A program made the position numbers and the translations under genes. Under the pieces are notes generated by a model. The model was not told the DNA's origin. It searched no databases and was given only the letters and a program-made list of their open reading frames with translations. DNA of 34,099 nucleotides, taken from Polaromonas sp. (GTDB lineage: Bacteria > Pseudomonadota > Gammaproteobacteria > Burkholderiales > Burkholderiaceae_C). This document shows, piece after piece, positions 8,447-16,858 of this stretch (its first letter is position 1; each line of letters begins with the position of its first letter). The stretch spans positions 1-34,099 of the forward strand of contig PNML01000028.1 in the NCBI GenBank assembly GCA_013823635.1, written 5' to 3'.

Positions 8447-8923
8447 TCAAACGGCACCAGCGGCCACAAAACAGCTCAGGGCCGCCACCGCAGACAGCCG
8501 AAACCGCAAGGTGAGCCAAGCCGACAGGCCCGCCGCCGGGAACAGGCGGCGGTCCACCCCGTAGCAGACCAGCAGCAACACACCCAGCCACGGCAGGGCG
8601 GCGTAAGCGGGCATGAGCACACCAGGCCAGGCCAGCAAACTGGGCACCACGCCCCAGACCAGGTGGCGTTGGAGGGCCCCGTCGGCCAGAGCCGGTGCAG
8701 TGCCACCACCTGACACCAGCACCCACACCAGACCCCAATGGATGCCGCCGAGGAAGGCGGCAATCAGGGCGGCATAGGCCACCATGAGCAGGGCCACGTA
8801 GGGCAGGGCGTCGGCATCGACCAGCCACATCAGCAGGGTCAGGCCCACAAAGGGCACCAACCCCGCATAACCCAGGCGGTGAACCAGCGCCTGCGCGGTC
8901 AAAGAGGGCGGGTGTTGGGGCAT
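8447..8923 (-). CDS. DUF3429 small membrane protein
   Basis: 158 residues with about five hydrophobic segments: LVPFVGLTLLMWLV, VALLMVAYAALIAAFLGGIHWGLVWVLV, VWGVVPSLLAWPGVL, LPWLGVLLLVCYGV and a final LSAVAALSCFVAAGA. The FLGGIHWG stretch followed by WGVVPSLLAW is what I recall as typical of DUF3429 inner-membrane proteins. Function is unknown. It sits 5 bases after dsbC and 16 before the M61 peptidase, so the three are almost certainly co-transcribed. Confidence 0.82.
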   Translation of the reverse strand: MPQHPPSLTAQALVHRLGYAGLVPFVGLTLLMWLVDADALPYVALLMVAYAALIAAFLGGIHWGLVWVLVSGGGTAPALADGALQRHLVWGVVPSLLAWPGVLMPAYAALPWLGVLLLVCYGVDRRLFPAAGLSAWLTLRFRLSAVAALSCFVAAGAV

Positions 8924-8928
8924 GGTGG

Positions 8929-9660
8929 TCAGGGCTTGGCCTCGGCCAGCAGCTTTTCAATGCGGTCTGCGGGGATGGCGCCAGGCACTCGGGTGCCGTT
9001 CACAAAGAACAGGGTGGGTGTGCCGGTGATGCGGTTCTTCTTGCCGAATTCGACATTTCGGTCCACGGCGGTGCTGTCGCAGCTGGCAGCGGGTGGGGTG
9101 ACGTCTTTCACCATCCAGTCGGTGAATGCCTTGCCTTTGTCCTTGGCGCACCAGATGGCCTTGGATTTGTCGGCCGAGTCCTTGCTCAGGATGGGGTAGA
9201 GGAACACATGCACGGTGACGTTGTCGATTTTCGCCAGGTCCCGCTCAAATTTTTTGCAATAACCGCAGTTGGGGTCTTCAAACACGGCCAGTTTGCGCTT
9301 GCCGTTGCCCTTGACGATGGTGAACGCGTCTTTGAACGGCAGGTCGTTGAAGGGGACGGCGGTGAGTTTTTCCATGCGCTCTTCGGTCAGGTTGACCTTG
9401 GCCCGCGTGTCGATCAGGGCGCCTTGCAGCAGGTAGTTGCCGTCGGCGTCGGTGTAGAGGATGTCCGCGCCATTGATGCGGACCTCATACAGGCCGGGCA
9501 TGGGGGTTTTGCTGACCTCGTCGATGGCGGGGAAATTGGGCAGCCGCTCGGTCAGGTTTTTGCGGATGGTGGCTTCCTGAGCCTGTGCGGCGCCGAGCAG
9601 GCTCAGGCCCAGTGCGAAGGTGGTCAGGGCCGAGCGGCAGAGTTGGGTGGTGGTGGGCAT
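8929..9660 (-). CDS. dsbC: Thiol:disulfide interchange protein DsbC
   Basis: 243 residues with a Sec signal peptide (cleavage probably after AAQA, residue 27). The N-terminal dimerisation domain precedes a thioredoxin-like domain with the active site C132-G-Y-C135 (FEDPNCGYCKKF) and the cis-proline loop GTPTLFF. Two further cysteines (AIWCAKD and AASCDS) match the structural disulfide of E. coli DsbC. The enzyme isomerises wrong disulfides in periplasmic proteins and is kept reduced by DsbD, which is not in this window. The start at 9660 gives the signal peptide; upstream in-frame sequence to 9786 is unlikely to be coding. It leads directly into the DUF3429 gene. Confidence 0.94.
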   Translation of the reverse strand: MPTTTQLCRSALTTFALGLSLLGAAQAQEATIRKNLTERLPNFPAIDEVSKTPMPGLYEVRINGADILYTDADGNYLLQGALIDTRAKVNLTEERMEKLTAVPFNDLPFKDAFTIVKGNGKRKLAVFEDPNCGYCKKFERDLAKIDNVTVHVFLYPILSKDSADKSKAIWCAKDKGKAFTDWMVKDVTPPAASCDSTAVDRNVEFGKKNRITGTPTLFFVNGTRVPGAIPADRIEKLLAEAKP

Positions 9661-9778
9661 GGGTGTGGAGGCGGTGTGGTCAGCAGAAAAATCGGATGAA
9701 TGAGGTCGTTTGGGTGGCGCCCGCTCGGCAAAGTTCAGTGACCGAGGCGGGTTCTGGCGCAGTGGCGGTACCGCCGCG

Positions 9779-10942
9779 TCATCCACCAGTGGGGGGGGTA
9801 CCCATGGCTTGGCGTGCCAGCCACGATTTGAGGGGGGCCAAACGGTCCACGCCGCTCAGGCCCCAGTTGCGCAGGTTTTGCACCAGCGGGTGGTGTGGTT
9901 GGAACAGGGTGAACAGGCCATCGGTCAGCTGGCCCATGGCGGCAAAGTCCGCTTTGCGGGCTCGCTCATAGCGACGCAGCAACTTGATGTCGCCCAGGTC
10001 GCGCCAGTATTCCCGCTGGTGCAGCACCCCTGCCAGTTCCGCCACGTCGGCCAGCCCCATGTTCAGCCCCTGTCCTGCCAACGGGTGCATGGCGTGCGCC
10101 GCGTCACCCGCCAGCGCCACCCCGGGCAAAACCCAGCGGCTGGCCATGGACAGCTCCAGGGGCCAGGTCAGTGGCGCGTGGGTCAGGACCAGTTGGGTGC
10201 CCTCCAACTGGCAGACTGGGGCCAGCTCTGCCAGAAAGGCGTCGGCAGCCAGTGTGGTCAGGCGTTTGGCCTTCTCTGCCGGAACGGACCACACCATGGC
10301 CACGTCCTGCCCCCCTTCACCGCCCAGCGGCAGCAGGGCGAGGATTTCGCCTTGGTGAAACCATTGGCGCGCCACCCCACCGTGGGGCGCGGGCAGTGTG
10401 AGGCGCGCGGCCACCGCGTGGTGTGGGTAAGCCTTGACCGCATGGTCCATGCCCCACTCGGCGCGGGTGAGGCTGCGTCTGCCCTCACAGATCACGGTCA
10501 GTGCGGCGTGGGGCGCGGGGCTGGGGGCGTGAATCACCTGCACCAGGCTTTGGAAGCGCAGCGCCTCGTTCAGGCGGGCCTGGAGTGCGGGCACATCCAC
10601 GATCCAGTTCAACGCGGTGTGTCCCAGGTCTGCGGCGGAAAAGTTCAAACTGCCGCCCTGGTCGCCATGGACCACCATGCGCGTGACCGGCGTCACCGGG
10701 GGCTGGTGTTGGGGGGGCAGGCCGATGTCGGGCCAGGCACGAACCGACTCCAGCAGCTGGCGGGACACTTGGTTGAGGGCGTAGGCGCGGATGTCGGTGT
10801 GTCCATCCGGACCGGGTGTCGCGCCAGGGGTTGGGGCTGGTACACACAGCGCCACTCGCAACCTGTGCTGGGCCAGCAGCAGGGCCAGGGTGCTGCCCAC
10901 AATGCCGCCACCGCGAATGCACACGTCATGTCGTTGGGTCAT
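9779..10942 (-). CDS. FAD-dependent ubiquinone biosynthesis hydroxylase (UbiH/UbiF/UbiM family)
   Basis: 387 residues. The N-terminal GxGxxG dinucleotide fold (IRGGGIVGSTLALLLA) and the second FAD motif GDAAHAMHPLAGQGLNMGL (D280) define the class A flavoprotein monooxygenases that hydroxylate the ubiquinone ring. The RAYALNQVS region near residue 52-60 is also typical. Which ring position it modifies (C5, C6 or C1) cannot be decided from this sequence alone. The stop lies 118 bases before dsbC, and the gene starts 55 bases downstream of the PilZ gene. The end of the gene has an 8-G run (9791-9798) giving the terminal TPPTGG. Confidence 0.9.
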   Translation of the reverse strand: MTQRHDVCIRGGGIVGSTLALLLAQHRLRVALCVPAPTPGATPGPDGHTDIRAYALNQVSRQLLESVRAWPDIGLPPQHQPPVTPVTRMVVHGDQGGSLNFSAADLGHTALNWIVDVPALQARLNEALRFQSLVQVIHAPSPAPHAALTVICEGRRSLTRAEWGMDHAVKAYPHHAVAARLTLPAPHGGVARQWFHQGEILALLPLGGEGGQDVAMVWSVPAEKAKRLTTLAADAFLAELAPVCQLEGTQLVLTHAPLTWPLELSMASRWVLPGVALAGDAAHAMHPLAGQGLNMGLADVAELAGVLHQREYWRDLGDIKLLRRYERARKADFAAMGQLTDGLFTLFQPHHPLVQNLRNWGLSGVDRLAPLKSWLARQAMGTPPTGG

Positions 10943-10997
10943 GTCGGTAGTTCCAGAGGGCGACGGCTGGCCACGCCGGTGACGGCCAATTTGCGCG

Positions 10998-11945
10998 TCA
11001 CACGTCGTCTCGGGTGCGGGACATCAGGCTGATGGCCAGCTCGTTGACAAGTTTGGACAGTGTCCGGTCCATGCTCATGGAGGTGCGACCGAATTCAATG
11101 CCCAACTGCAGCAGCTCCGGTTTGGCGCTGGCGCCCACCGCCCGCAAAGCCTCTTCACGAAACTTGTCCCTCGGAGAGAGCACTGGCCGTTTCTCTTGGC
11201 GGGGCACCAGGAACTGGCTCAGGCCCTGGGGTGCGATGCGGGAGTGTTTGACGATCAGGTCCACCTCGTAGGCACTGTTGCCTTCCGCGGTTTCCACGTA
11301 CAACGTGCCGCTGGGGAAGCGGGCCCCCACACGGACCTCGTCCGGTGATGCCATCAGCAAGGCGGAGATGCCCCCGCAACTCACATCGAGCACGCGCACC
11401 CGTTCCAGGTGTTTGACGCCCGACTTGAGCGTGACGTGGATGAGGGTGTGGTTGGGCACGGGTACGCGGAAGCTGTCGCGGCGTTGCAGGCGAAACAGCC
11501 GACCGGGCAGGCTGGTGACCAGCGCGTTGTCCTTGCCATCCGACGAGTGCCGGGTGGTGATGACCTCGCATTCAAAGGTGAGGATGACCCCCTGGAGCTT
11601 GATGGAACCGCGCAACGTCAACCCTCGGCCGATGTGGGGCGCCGCCATGGGCAGGTCAAATTCCATGCGCTCCTGTGTCTCGTCCAGGGAAAACACGTTG
11701 GAGTTGAACACAAACACCAGCTGGTCTTCGGGGGGCAGGTTGGTGTTGAGCACCACCAGCGTGGCTGCTTGTCTGGCCTGCTCCATTTTCTGGAGCAATT
11801 CCAGTTGCTCGGATTTGCTCAGGATCTGGTAAGAGGCATCGCCCAAATGCCCGGCAAGCAACGATCGCGCTTCCGAAGACAATCCCTTGGACAGGGGCTG
11901 GGTGTCGGGAAAACTGGTTTCCAAATGCTCGTGTGATGCACTCAT
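10998..11945 (-). CDS. YcgR-like protein with C-terminal PilZ domain (c-di-GMP receptor)
   Basis: 315 residues. The N-terminal half (residues about 40-145) resembles the YcgR-N split-barrel that precedes PilZ in flagellar brake proteins. The PilZ signature is complete: RxxxR at R156-R160 (RRDSFR) and DxSxxG at D187-G192 (DVSCGGI), the residues that clasp a c-di-GMP dimer. A helical C-terminal tail follows. E. coli YcgR binds c-di-GMP and slows the flagellar motor. Whether this one acts on motility is inference, since no flagellar gene is nearby. The start at 11945 leaves 125 bases to the Bug receptor upstream. Confidence 0.85.
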   Translation of the reverse strand: MSASHEHLETSFPDTQPLSKGLSSEARSLLAGHLGDASYQILSKSEQLELLQKMEQARQAATLVVLNTNLPPEDQLVFVFNSNVFSLDETQERMEFDLPMAAPHIGRGLTLRGSIKLQGVILTFECEVITTRHSSDGKDNALVTSLPGRLFRLQRRDSFRVPVPNHTLIHVTLKSGVKHLERVRVLDVSCGGISALLMASPDEVRVGARFPSGTLYVETAEGNSAYEVDLIVKHSRIAPQGLSQFLVPRQEKRPVLSPRDKFREEALRAVGASAKPELLQLGIEFGRTSMSMDRTLSKLVNELAISLMSRTRDDV

Positions 11946-12070
11946 CCGGCCATTTTATGTGGGCAACGACGGCCGGGGCCGACCAGGGCTTCAAACCGCC
12001 TTGGGCTGGCCCGGCAGCGCAGTGGCCGACCCCGCCAAGGCACACGGCCGTCGCAGGGTGGAACCAAACA

Positions 12071-13066
12071 TCAGTCGGCGAATTTGCCAGCCGCTTCGAT
12101 CACGGGTTTGAGCTTGTCGATTTCCTTGGACACAAACTCTTTGTGTTGTGCGCGTTCCATGCGCTTGTCCGTGACCACCACCGCCCCCAGGCCCTCCTGC
12201 TTCTTGATGAACTCGGGGTCCTTCAGCGCCACCTTGAGGGCGTCGTTGAGTTGCTTCAGGATCGCTTCGGGCGTGCCCTTGGGGGCGTACAGGCCGTGCC
12301 AAATGGACAGGTCAAAGCCCTTCAGCCCCATTTCATTGAGGGTGGGGTAGTCCTTGAGCAGTTTGTGCGTGGACAGCGGTTTGGCCGTGGTCACGGCAAA
12401 GGCCTTGACACGGCCGGCCTCGATCTGCCCTGTGGTGTTGGTGGTCTGGTCGCACATGACGTCGACCTGGCCGCCAATCAGGTTGGTCATGGCGGGTGCC
12501 GTGCCCCCGAACGGGATGGTGGTCATGGACTCGTTGAGCTTGACCGCTGACTGCCACATCAGACCGCAAATGTGTGACGCCGACCCCAGGCCCGCGTGGG
12601 CCAGGTTGAGCTTGCCCGAGTTGGCGCGGATGTAGTTTTCAAAGTCGCGGTAGGTGTTGGCCGGCAGCTGGGGTTTGCCCAGCAGGGTCATGGGCACTTC
12701 GTTCACCAGACCCAGGTATTCGAAGTCTTCCAGGGGTTTGAACGGCAGCTTGCGGTACAGCGCCGGTGTGGAGGCCATGCCGATGTGCCACAGCAACAGG
12801 GTGTAACCGTCGTTCTTGGCACGGGCCACCTTGTTGGCACCGATGGTGCCGCCAGCACCTGCCGCGTTTTCGACGTTGATGCTGGCCCCATTCAGGGGTT
12901 TGCGCATGGCTTCGGCCAAGTCCCTGGCCACCCGGTCGGTGGGGCCGCCGGCGGCAAAGGGCACCACAAACGTGATGGACTTGCTGCCTGGGAAATCCTG
13001 CGCAAGGGCAGCGCCCGCAGCTGACAGGCTGAGGATGGCCACGGCCACTGAGGTGAGTGCTTTCAT
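12071..13066 (-). CDS. Bug/TctC family extracytoplasmic solute receptor
   Basis: 331 residues with a signal peptide (MKALTSVAVAILSLSAAGAALA, cleavage before QDFP). The mature protein shows the Bug landmarks ITFVVPFAAGGPTDRVARDLAE near the N-terminus, NAAGAGGTIGANKVARA, and FGGTAPAMTNLIGGQVDVMCDQ in the middle. These periplasmic proteins bind carboxylates or amino acids for tripartite tricarboxylate transporters. No TctA or TctB membrane component is present here, as is common for the many orphan Bug receptors of Burkholderiales. The start at 13066 is preceded by GGAGA five bases away. It follows the PaaK-like ligase but a hairpin between them suggests a separate transcript. Confidence 0.93.
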   Translation of the reverse strand: MKALTSVAVAILSLSAAGAALAQDFPGSKSITFVVPFAAGGPTDRVARDLAEAMRKPLNGASINVENAAGAGGTIGANKVARAKNDGYTLLLWHIGMASTPALYRKLPFKPLEDFEYLGLVNEVPMTLLGKPQLPANTYRDFENYIRANSGKLNLAHAGLGSASHICGLMWQSAVKLNESMTTIPFGGTAPAMTNLIGGQVDVMCDQTTNTTGQIEAGRVKAFAVTTAKPLSTHKLLKDYPTLNEMGLKGFDLSIWHGLYAPKGTPEAILKQLNDALKVALKDPEFIKKQEGLGAVVVTDKRMERAQHKEFVSKEIDKLKPVIEAAGKFAD

Positions 13067-13109
13067 GTTGTCTCCAAGTGATAGAACAAGTCCATCATAG
13101 GAAACAACG

Positions 13110-13126
13110 GCGCTGTCCGACAGCGC
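13110..13126 (-). terminator. Probable hairpin terminator after the liv-type operon
   Basis: A perfect 7-base stem (GCGCTGT and ACAGCGC) with a 3-base loop lies 17 bases after the stop of the PaaK-like ligase in the transcribed direction. It is followed by CGTTGTTTCC, only moderately U-rich. It could end the seven-gene operon or merely attenuate it before the Bug receptor gene. Confidence 0.45.
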
Positions 13127-13142
13127 GGAAACTACTTAGAAC

Positions 13143-14408
13143 TCACTGATAACTGCGGGCGTCCTCGATGACTTTGCCGTCGTTGGGCAAACTGCCGGGG
13201 GTGTGCGCCACGATGGCCGCGCGCAGCTTGGTGACGTCGCGCACGGCGAGTTCCAGGCCGGAACGCAGGCCGTCGTCCAACTGCTCACACTCCACGTGCA
13301 GGGCCATCTGGTCGTTGGCCATTTCGCCGGTGACCACCAGCCTGGCTTTGACCACGGCGGGAAACCGTTTGGCCACTTCGTTGACCTGCCCCGGGTGGAC
13401 GAACATGCCCTTGATTTTGGTGGTCTGGTCGGCGCGGCCCATCCAGCCTTTGATGCGGGTGTTGGTGCGTCCCGTGGGGCAGGGGCCTGGCAGCACCGCC
13501 GACAGGTCGCCGGTGCCGAAGCGGACCAGCGGGTAATCGGGGTTGAGCACGGTGACCACCACCTCGCCCACCTCGCCGTCGGCCACCGGGTCCCCGGTGC
13601 CGGGGCGGACAATTTCCAGTACCACCCCTTCATCCAGCACCATGCCTTCGCGGGCCTGGGTTTCGTAGGCGATGAGGCCCGCATCGGCGGTGGCATAACA
13701 CTGGTAGGCCTGAATGCCGCGCTCGGCCAGCCAGTCCCGCAGGCTGGGGGGAAAGGCTTCGCCCGACACCAAGGCCTTGGTGATGGGCAGTTGTTGTCCG
13801 GCTTCTTCGGCCTTCTCGACCAGGATGCGCAGGAAGCTGGGGGTGCCCGCATAGGCGTTGGGCTGGAGGTCGGCAATGGCCGCCAGCTGTTGTTCCGTGT
13901 TGCCCACACCCGCTGGAATCACGGTGCAGCCCAGGGCGTGCGCCCCGGCCTCCATGATCCAGGCGCCGGGTGTCAGGTGGTAGCTGAAGGTGTTGTGCAC
14001 CAGGTCACCCGCCTCAAAGCCGGCAGCGGCCATGGCGCGCGCGCTGCGCCAGTAGTCGGGGGCGTGTCCTTCGGGCTCATAAATGGGGCCTGGCGACTGG
14101 TAGACCCGGCGCGCGCCCTTGGGGCGCAGCATGCCTTTCCAGCCGATGGTGGCGAACCCACCAAAGGCATCACCGCCCGCCGCGCGGCTGGCTTTCTGGC
14201 GCTCTAGGAGTTCGTGCTTGCGCACCACGGGCAGTGTGGCCAGTGCCGTGCGCGAGGTGATGCCACTGGCATCGATGCCAGCCAGCTGGGCCGCCACCGC
14301 CGGGCTGTGGGACTGGGCCTGGGCCAGGTGGCCGGGCAGCATGGCCAGCAGCGCGGCCTCGCGGACGGCGGGATCACGGGTTTCCAGTGCGTCAAAGGAA
14401 TGGGACAT
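13143..14408 (-). CDS. Phenylacetate-CoA ligase-like AMP-forming ligase (PaaK family)
   Basis: 421 residues, the length of PaaK-type enzymes, which are shorter than fatty acyl-CoA synthetases. Visible landmarks are YAGTPSFLRIL, YQCYATADAGLIAYET (A5-like region), a GEVGEVVVTVLNPDYPLVRFGTGDLS block with the Asp that binds ribose, and the C-terminal RADQTTKIKGMFVHPGQVNEV typical of PaaK. The classical P-loop TSGTTG is replaced by a weak equivalent near YQSPGPIYEPEG, so activity should be tested. It probably activates an aromatic or short carboxylic acid. It is the last gene of the transporter operon, 85 bases after livF, with a repeat copy filling that gap. Confidence 0.85.
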   Translation of the reverse strand: MSHSFDALETRDPAVREAALLAMLPGHLAQAQSHSPAVAAQLAGIDASGITSRTALATLPVVRKHELLERQKASRAAGGDAFGGFATIGWKGMLRPKGARRVYQSPGPIYEPEGHAPDYWRSARAMAAAGFEAGDLVHNTFSYHLTPGAWIMEAGAHALGCTVIPAGVGNTEQQLAAIADLQPNAYAGTPSFLRILVEKAEEAGQQLPITKALVSGEAFPPSLRDWLAERGIQAYQCYATADAGLIAYETQAREGMVLDEGVVLEIVRPGTGDPVADGEVGEVVVTVLNPDYPLVRFGTGDLSAVLPGPCPTGRTNTRIKGWMGRADQTTKIKGMFVHPGQVNEVAKRFPAVVKARLVVTGEMANDQMALHVECEQLDDGLRSGLELAVRDVTKLRAAIVAHTPGSLPNDGKVIEDARSYQ

Positions 14409-14417
14409 GCCAAAATC

Positions 14418-14480
14418 TTCTAAAAGATAGCAATCAACGCACGCTGTACATGCGCAAAAGCCATAAAAAGCTTGAAGTGT
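14418..14480 (+). repeat. Diverged copy of the AT-rich intergenic repeat (copy 3)
   Basis: Occupies most of the gap between livF and the PaaK-like gene. AGC at 14429-14431 and GCG at 14452-14454 span 26 bases as in the other copies, followed by CAAAAGCC and an A-rich tail. This is the most degenerate of the five copies. Confidence 0.5.
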
Positions 14481-14493
14481 TGCGGGCGATCGC

Positions 14494-15303
14494 TCAGGCC
14501 AGCCAGCGCTTGCGGCGCTTGTAGCTCTTCACGTCTTTGAAGGACTTGCGCTCGCCGCCGCCGACACCCAGGTAGAACTCTTTCACGTCTTCGTTGTTGC
14601 GCAGGTCGCTGGCGGTGCCGTCCATCATGATGCGGCCCGACTCCATGATGTAGCCGTAGTCGGCGTACTTCAGGGCCATGTTGGTGTTTTGCTCGGCGAT
14701 GAGGAAGGTCACCTTTTCCTTGGTGTTCAGGTCTTTGACGATCTCAAACACCTCTTCCACGATTTGTGGTGCCAGACCCATGGAGGGTTCGTCCAGCAGC
14801 ACCACGCTGGGGTTGGCCATGATGGCGCGGCCGATGGCGCACATCTGCTGCTCGCCGCCAGAGGTGTAGGCCGCCTGGCTGGTGCGCCGGGTTTTCAGCC
14901 GCGGGAAGTAGGTGTACACCTTGTCGAGGTTGGCGGCGATCTCGCCCTTGTCGGTCCGGGTGTAGCTGCCGGTGAGCAGGTTTTCCTCGATGGTCAGGTG
15001 GGCAAAGCAATGCCGCCCCTCCATCACCTGAACCACGCCGCGCTTGACCAGGTCGGCGGGCGTCAGGTTTTCGATGCGTTCGCCGCGCAGCTCGATGCTG
15101 CCTTTGGTGACCTCGCCGCGCTCGGCCTTGAGCAGGTTGGAAATGGCCCGCAAGGTGGTGGTTTTGCCCGCGCCATTGCCGCCCAGGATGGCCGCAATCG
15201 ACCCTTCGGGCACATTGAGGGACACGCCCTTGAGCACGAGGATCACGTGGTTGTAAATGACCTCGATGCCGCTGACGTTCAGAACGATGTTGGTGTTGCT
15301 CAT
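14494..15303 (-). CDS. livF: Branched-chain amino acid-type ABC transporter, ATP-binding protein LivF
   Basis: 269 residues. Walker A is GGNGAGKT (41-48), the signature is TSGGEQQM, Walker B is VVLLDEPSMGLAP and the switch His is replaced by Gln in IAEQNT, as is usual for LivF. It ends with a basic tail (SYKRRKRW). The start at 15303 has an AAAGGT Shine-Dalgarno; the in-frame extension upstream crosses hairpins and is not coding-like. Together with LivG, LivH, LivM and the periplasmic protein it forms a HAAT-family importer. The substrate is probably not a branched-chain amino acid, given the two acyl-CoA ligases in the operon, but that is inference. Confidence 0.93.
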   Translation of the reverse strand: MSNTNIVLNVSGIEVIYNHVILVLKGVSLNVPEGSIAAILGGNGAGKTTTLRAISNLLKAERGEVTKGSIELRGERIENLTPADLVKRGVVQVMEGRHCFAHLTIEENLLTGSYTRTDKGEIAANLDKVYTYFPRLKTRRTSQAAYTSGGEQQMCAIGRAIMANPSVVLLDEPSMGLAPQIVEEVFEIVKDLNTKEKVTFLIAEQNTNMALKYADYGYIMESGRIMMDGTASDLRNNEDVKEFYLGVGGGERKSFKDVKSYKRRKRWLA

Positions 15304-15320
15304 ATGGACCTTTCGACTCA

Positions 15321-15416
15321 CCTCAACCCCGCACGCGGGTCTGGGGTGAGGCATCGCCCTTGGGCAATGCCACAGTGGTAACGCGACCCCCGGTCGGGCC
15401 GCGGGGCCGACCGGGG
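15321..15416 (-). promoter_or_regulatory. Three consecutive stem-loops between the binding-protein gene and livF
   Basis: In transcribed order: a perfect 10-base stem CCCCGGTCGG/CCGACCGGGG (15416-15388); a near-perfect 9-base stem GCATCGCCC/GGGCAATGC (15370-15351); and a 9-base stem with one bulge, CCTCA(A)CCCC/GGGGTGAGG (15351-15321). None has a U-tract. Such structures after a binding-protein gene often stabilise its mRNA or attenuate the downstream ATPase gene. Confidence 0.55.
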
Positions 15417-15426
15417 TGGGAGGGAA

Positions 15427-16758
15427 TCAGGACTGGCAGTCCTTGGCGTCGCGGCGGGTCAGCTTCTTCTCGGCGGCGTACTTGTCGGCCGCGGCCTTCA
15501 CCATGGGCTTGATGATTTGCTCATCGGCCTGGTACCAGTCAGACGACCAGTTGAACTTGGTGCCGTCCCAGGTGTGGACGCGGGCCCAGGCGGCGCCCAT
15601 GTGGTCCTGGCAGCTGGTGGAGATGGGGCGCATCACGCCCTTGAAGCCCAGCGCATCGAGCTTGGCCTGGGTCAGGTTCAGGTTTTCCAGGCCGTAGCGC
15701 ACCTGCTCGCCCGTCATGACCTTGCCTTTGCCAAAGCGTTCCTGGGCGGCGCGCACGCCTTCCACGCCCATCATGGCGCTCATCATGCCGCGCATGTACA
15801 GCACGTCACCCACTTCTTCCTTGGGGCCCGTGCCCTGGCCTTTGCCGTGCACCTTGGTCAGGGTTTCCTTGATGACATCGGCGCCTTTTTCGACACCGTG
15901 CTGCATCATGACCGCGTTGTAGCCCTTGGCGCCCATGCCCACGTCCTTGACGTCGGGCTCGGCACCGGCCCACCACACGCCGTACATGTTTTCACGCGGG
16001 TAGCCGGTGGCCTGCGCTTCTTTCAGGGCGGTGGAGTTCATCACGCCCCAGCCCCAGTTCAGCACGTAGTCGGGACGGTCGCGGCGAATTTGCAGCCATG
16101 TGGCCTTTTGCTCCACACCGGGGTGCGTCACGGGCAACAGGCTCAGCTGGAAGCCGTGCATGGCGGCACGCTCTTGCAGCAACGGAATGGGTTCTTTGCC
16201 GAACGGGCTGTCGTGGTAGACCAGTGCAATTTTCTTGCCCTTGAGCTTGTCCAGTCCGCCTTCTTTTTTGGCGATGTGCTGGATCAGCACGTCAGCGGCC
16301 ACCCAGTAGGTGCCGGCCAGCGGGAAGTTCCACTTGAACACACCACCGTCAGCGGACTCGCTGCGGCCATAGCCCGAGGTGATGAGCGGGATCTTGTCGT
16401 TGGGGGCTTTTTCCGTCAGGGCGAAGGTGATGCCGGTGGACAGTGGCTGGAACACCGTGGCGCCTTTGCCTTTCAGGCGCTCGTAGCACTCCACGCCGCG
16501 GTCGGTGGCATAGCCGGTTTCGCACTCTTCAAAGCTGATCTTGACACCATTGATGCCGCCGCGCTCGTTGACCAGCTTGAGGTAGTCCACATAGCCGTTG
16601 GCGAAGGGCACGCCGTTGGGGGCGTAGGCGCCCGTGCGGTACACCAGCACCGGGAAGAACTGTTCCTTGGCTTGCGCGGCAGCCTGGGTGGACACCAGCG
16701 CGCCGGTGAGACCGGTGGCGACGAGGGTGGCGGCAAGAGCCAGTTGGCGAATCTTCAT
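15427..16758 (-). CDS. ABC transporter periplasmic substrate-binding protein (HAAT family)
   Basis: 443 residues with a Sec signal peptide (MKIRQLALAATLVATGLTGA, cleavage probably near QAAAQA). The mature protein is a type I periplasmic binding fold (Peripla_BP_6): FPVLVYRTGAYAPNGVPFANGYVDYLKLVN, then GVKISFEECETGY and KIALVYHDSPFGKEP for the second lobe. Four cysteines (EECETGY, GVECYER, TSCQDH, KDCQS) could form two disulfides. The start at 16758 has a strong AGGAGA. Its size and sequence resemble the subgroup encoded with acyl-CoA ligases in Burkholderiales rather than LivJ proper. It is bracketed by stem-loops on both sides. Confidence 0.92.
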   Translation of the reverse strand: MKIRQLALAATLVATGLTGALVSTQAAAQAKEQFFPVLVYRTGAYAPNGVPFANGYVDYLKLVNERGGINGVKISFEECETGYATDRGVECYERLKGKGATVFQPLSTGITFALTEKAPNDKIPLITSGYGRSESADGGVFKWNFPLAGTYWVAADVLIQHIAKKEGGLDKLKGKKIALVYHDSPFGKEPIPLLQERAAMHGFQLSLLPVTHPGVEQKATWLQIRRDRPDYVLNWGWGVMNSTALKEAQATGYPRENMYGVWWAGAEPDVKDVGMGAKGYNAVMMQHGVEKGADVIKETLTKVHGKGQGTGPKEEVGDVLYMRGMMSAMMGVEGVRAAQERFGKGKVMTGEQVRYGLENLNLTQAKLDALGFKGVMRPISTSCQDHMGAAWARVHTWDGTKFNWSSDWYQADEQIIKPMVKAAADKYAAEKKLTRRDAKDCQS

Positions 16759-16823
16759 GGTTGTCTCCTATGGAAGTAAAAGCACACAGCGAACGAAAAC
16801 GGCGAGTGAATCCGGCACAGGGT

Positions 16824-16848
16824 CGATGCAGCACGCCCAACTGCATCG
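16824..16848 (-). promoter_or_regulatory. Stem-loop between livM and the binding-protein gene
   Basis: A perfect 8-base inverted repeat (CGATGCAG and CTGCATCG) with a 9-base loop lies between the livM stop and the Shine-Dalgarno of the substrate-binding protein gene. No U-tract follows. It may act as a 5' mRNA stabiliser or processing site that raises expression of the binding protein. Confidence 0.45.
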
Positions 16849-16858
16849 GTACCGACCA

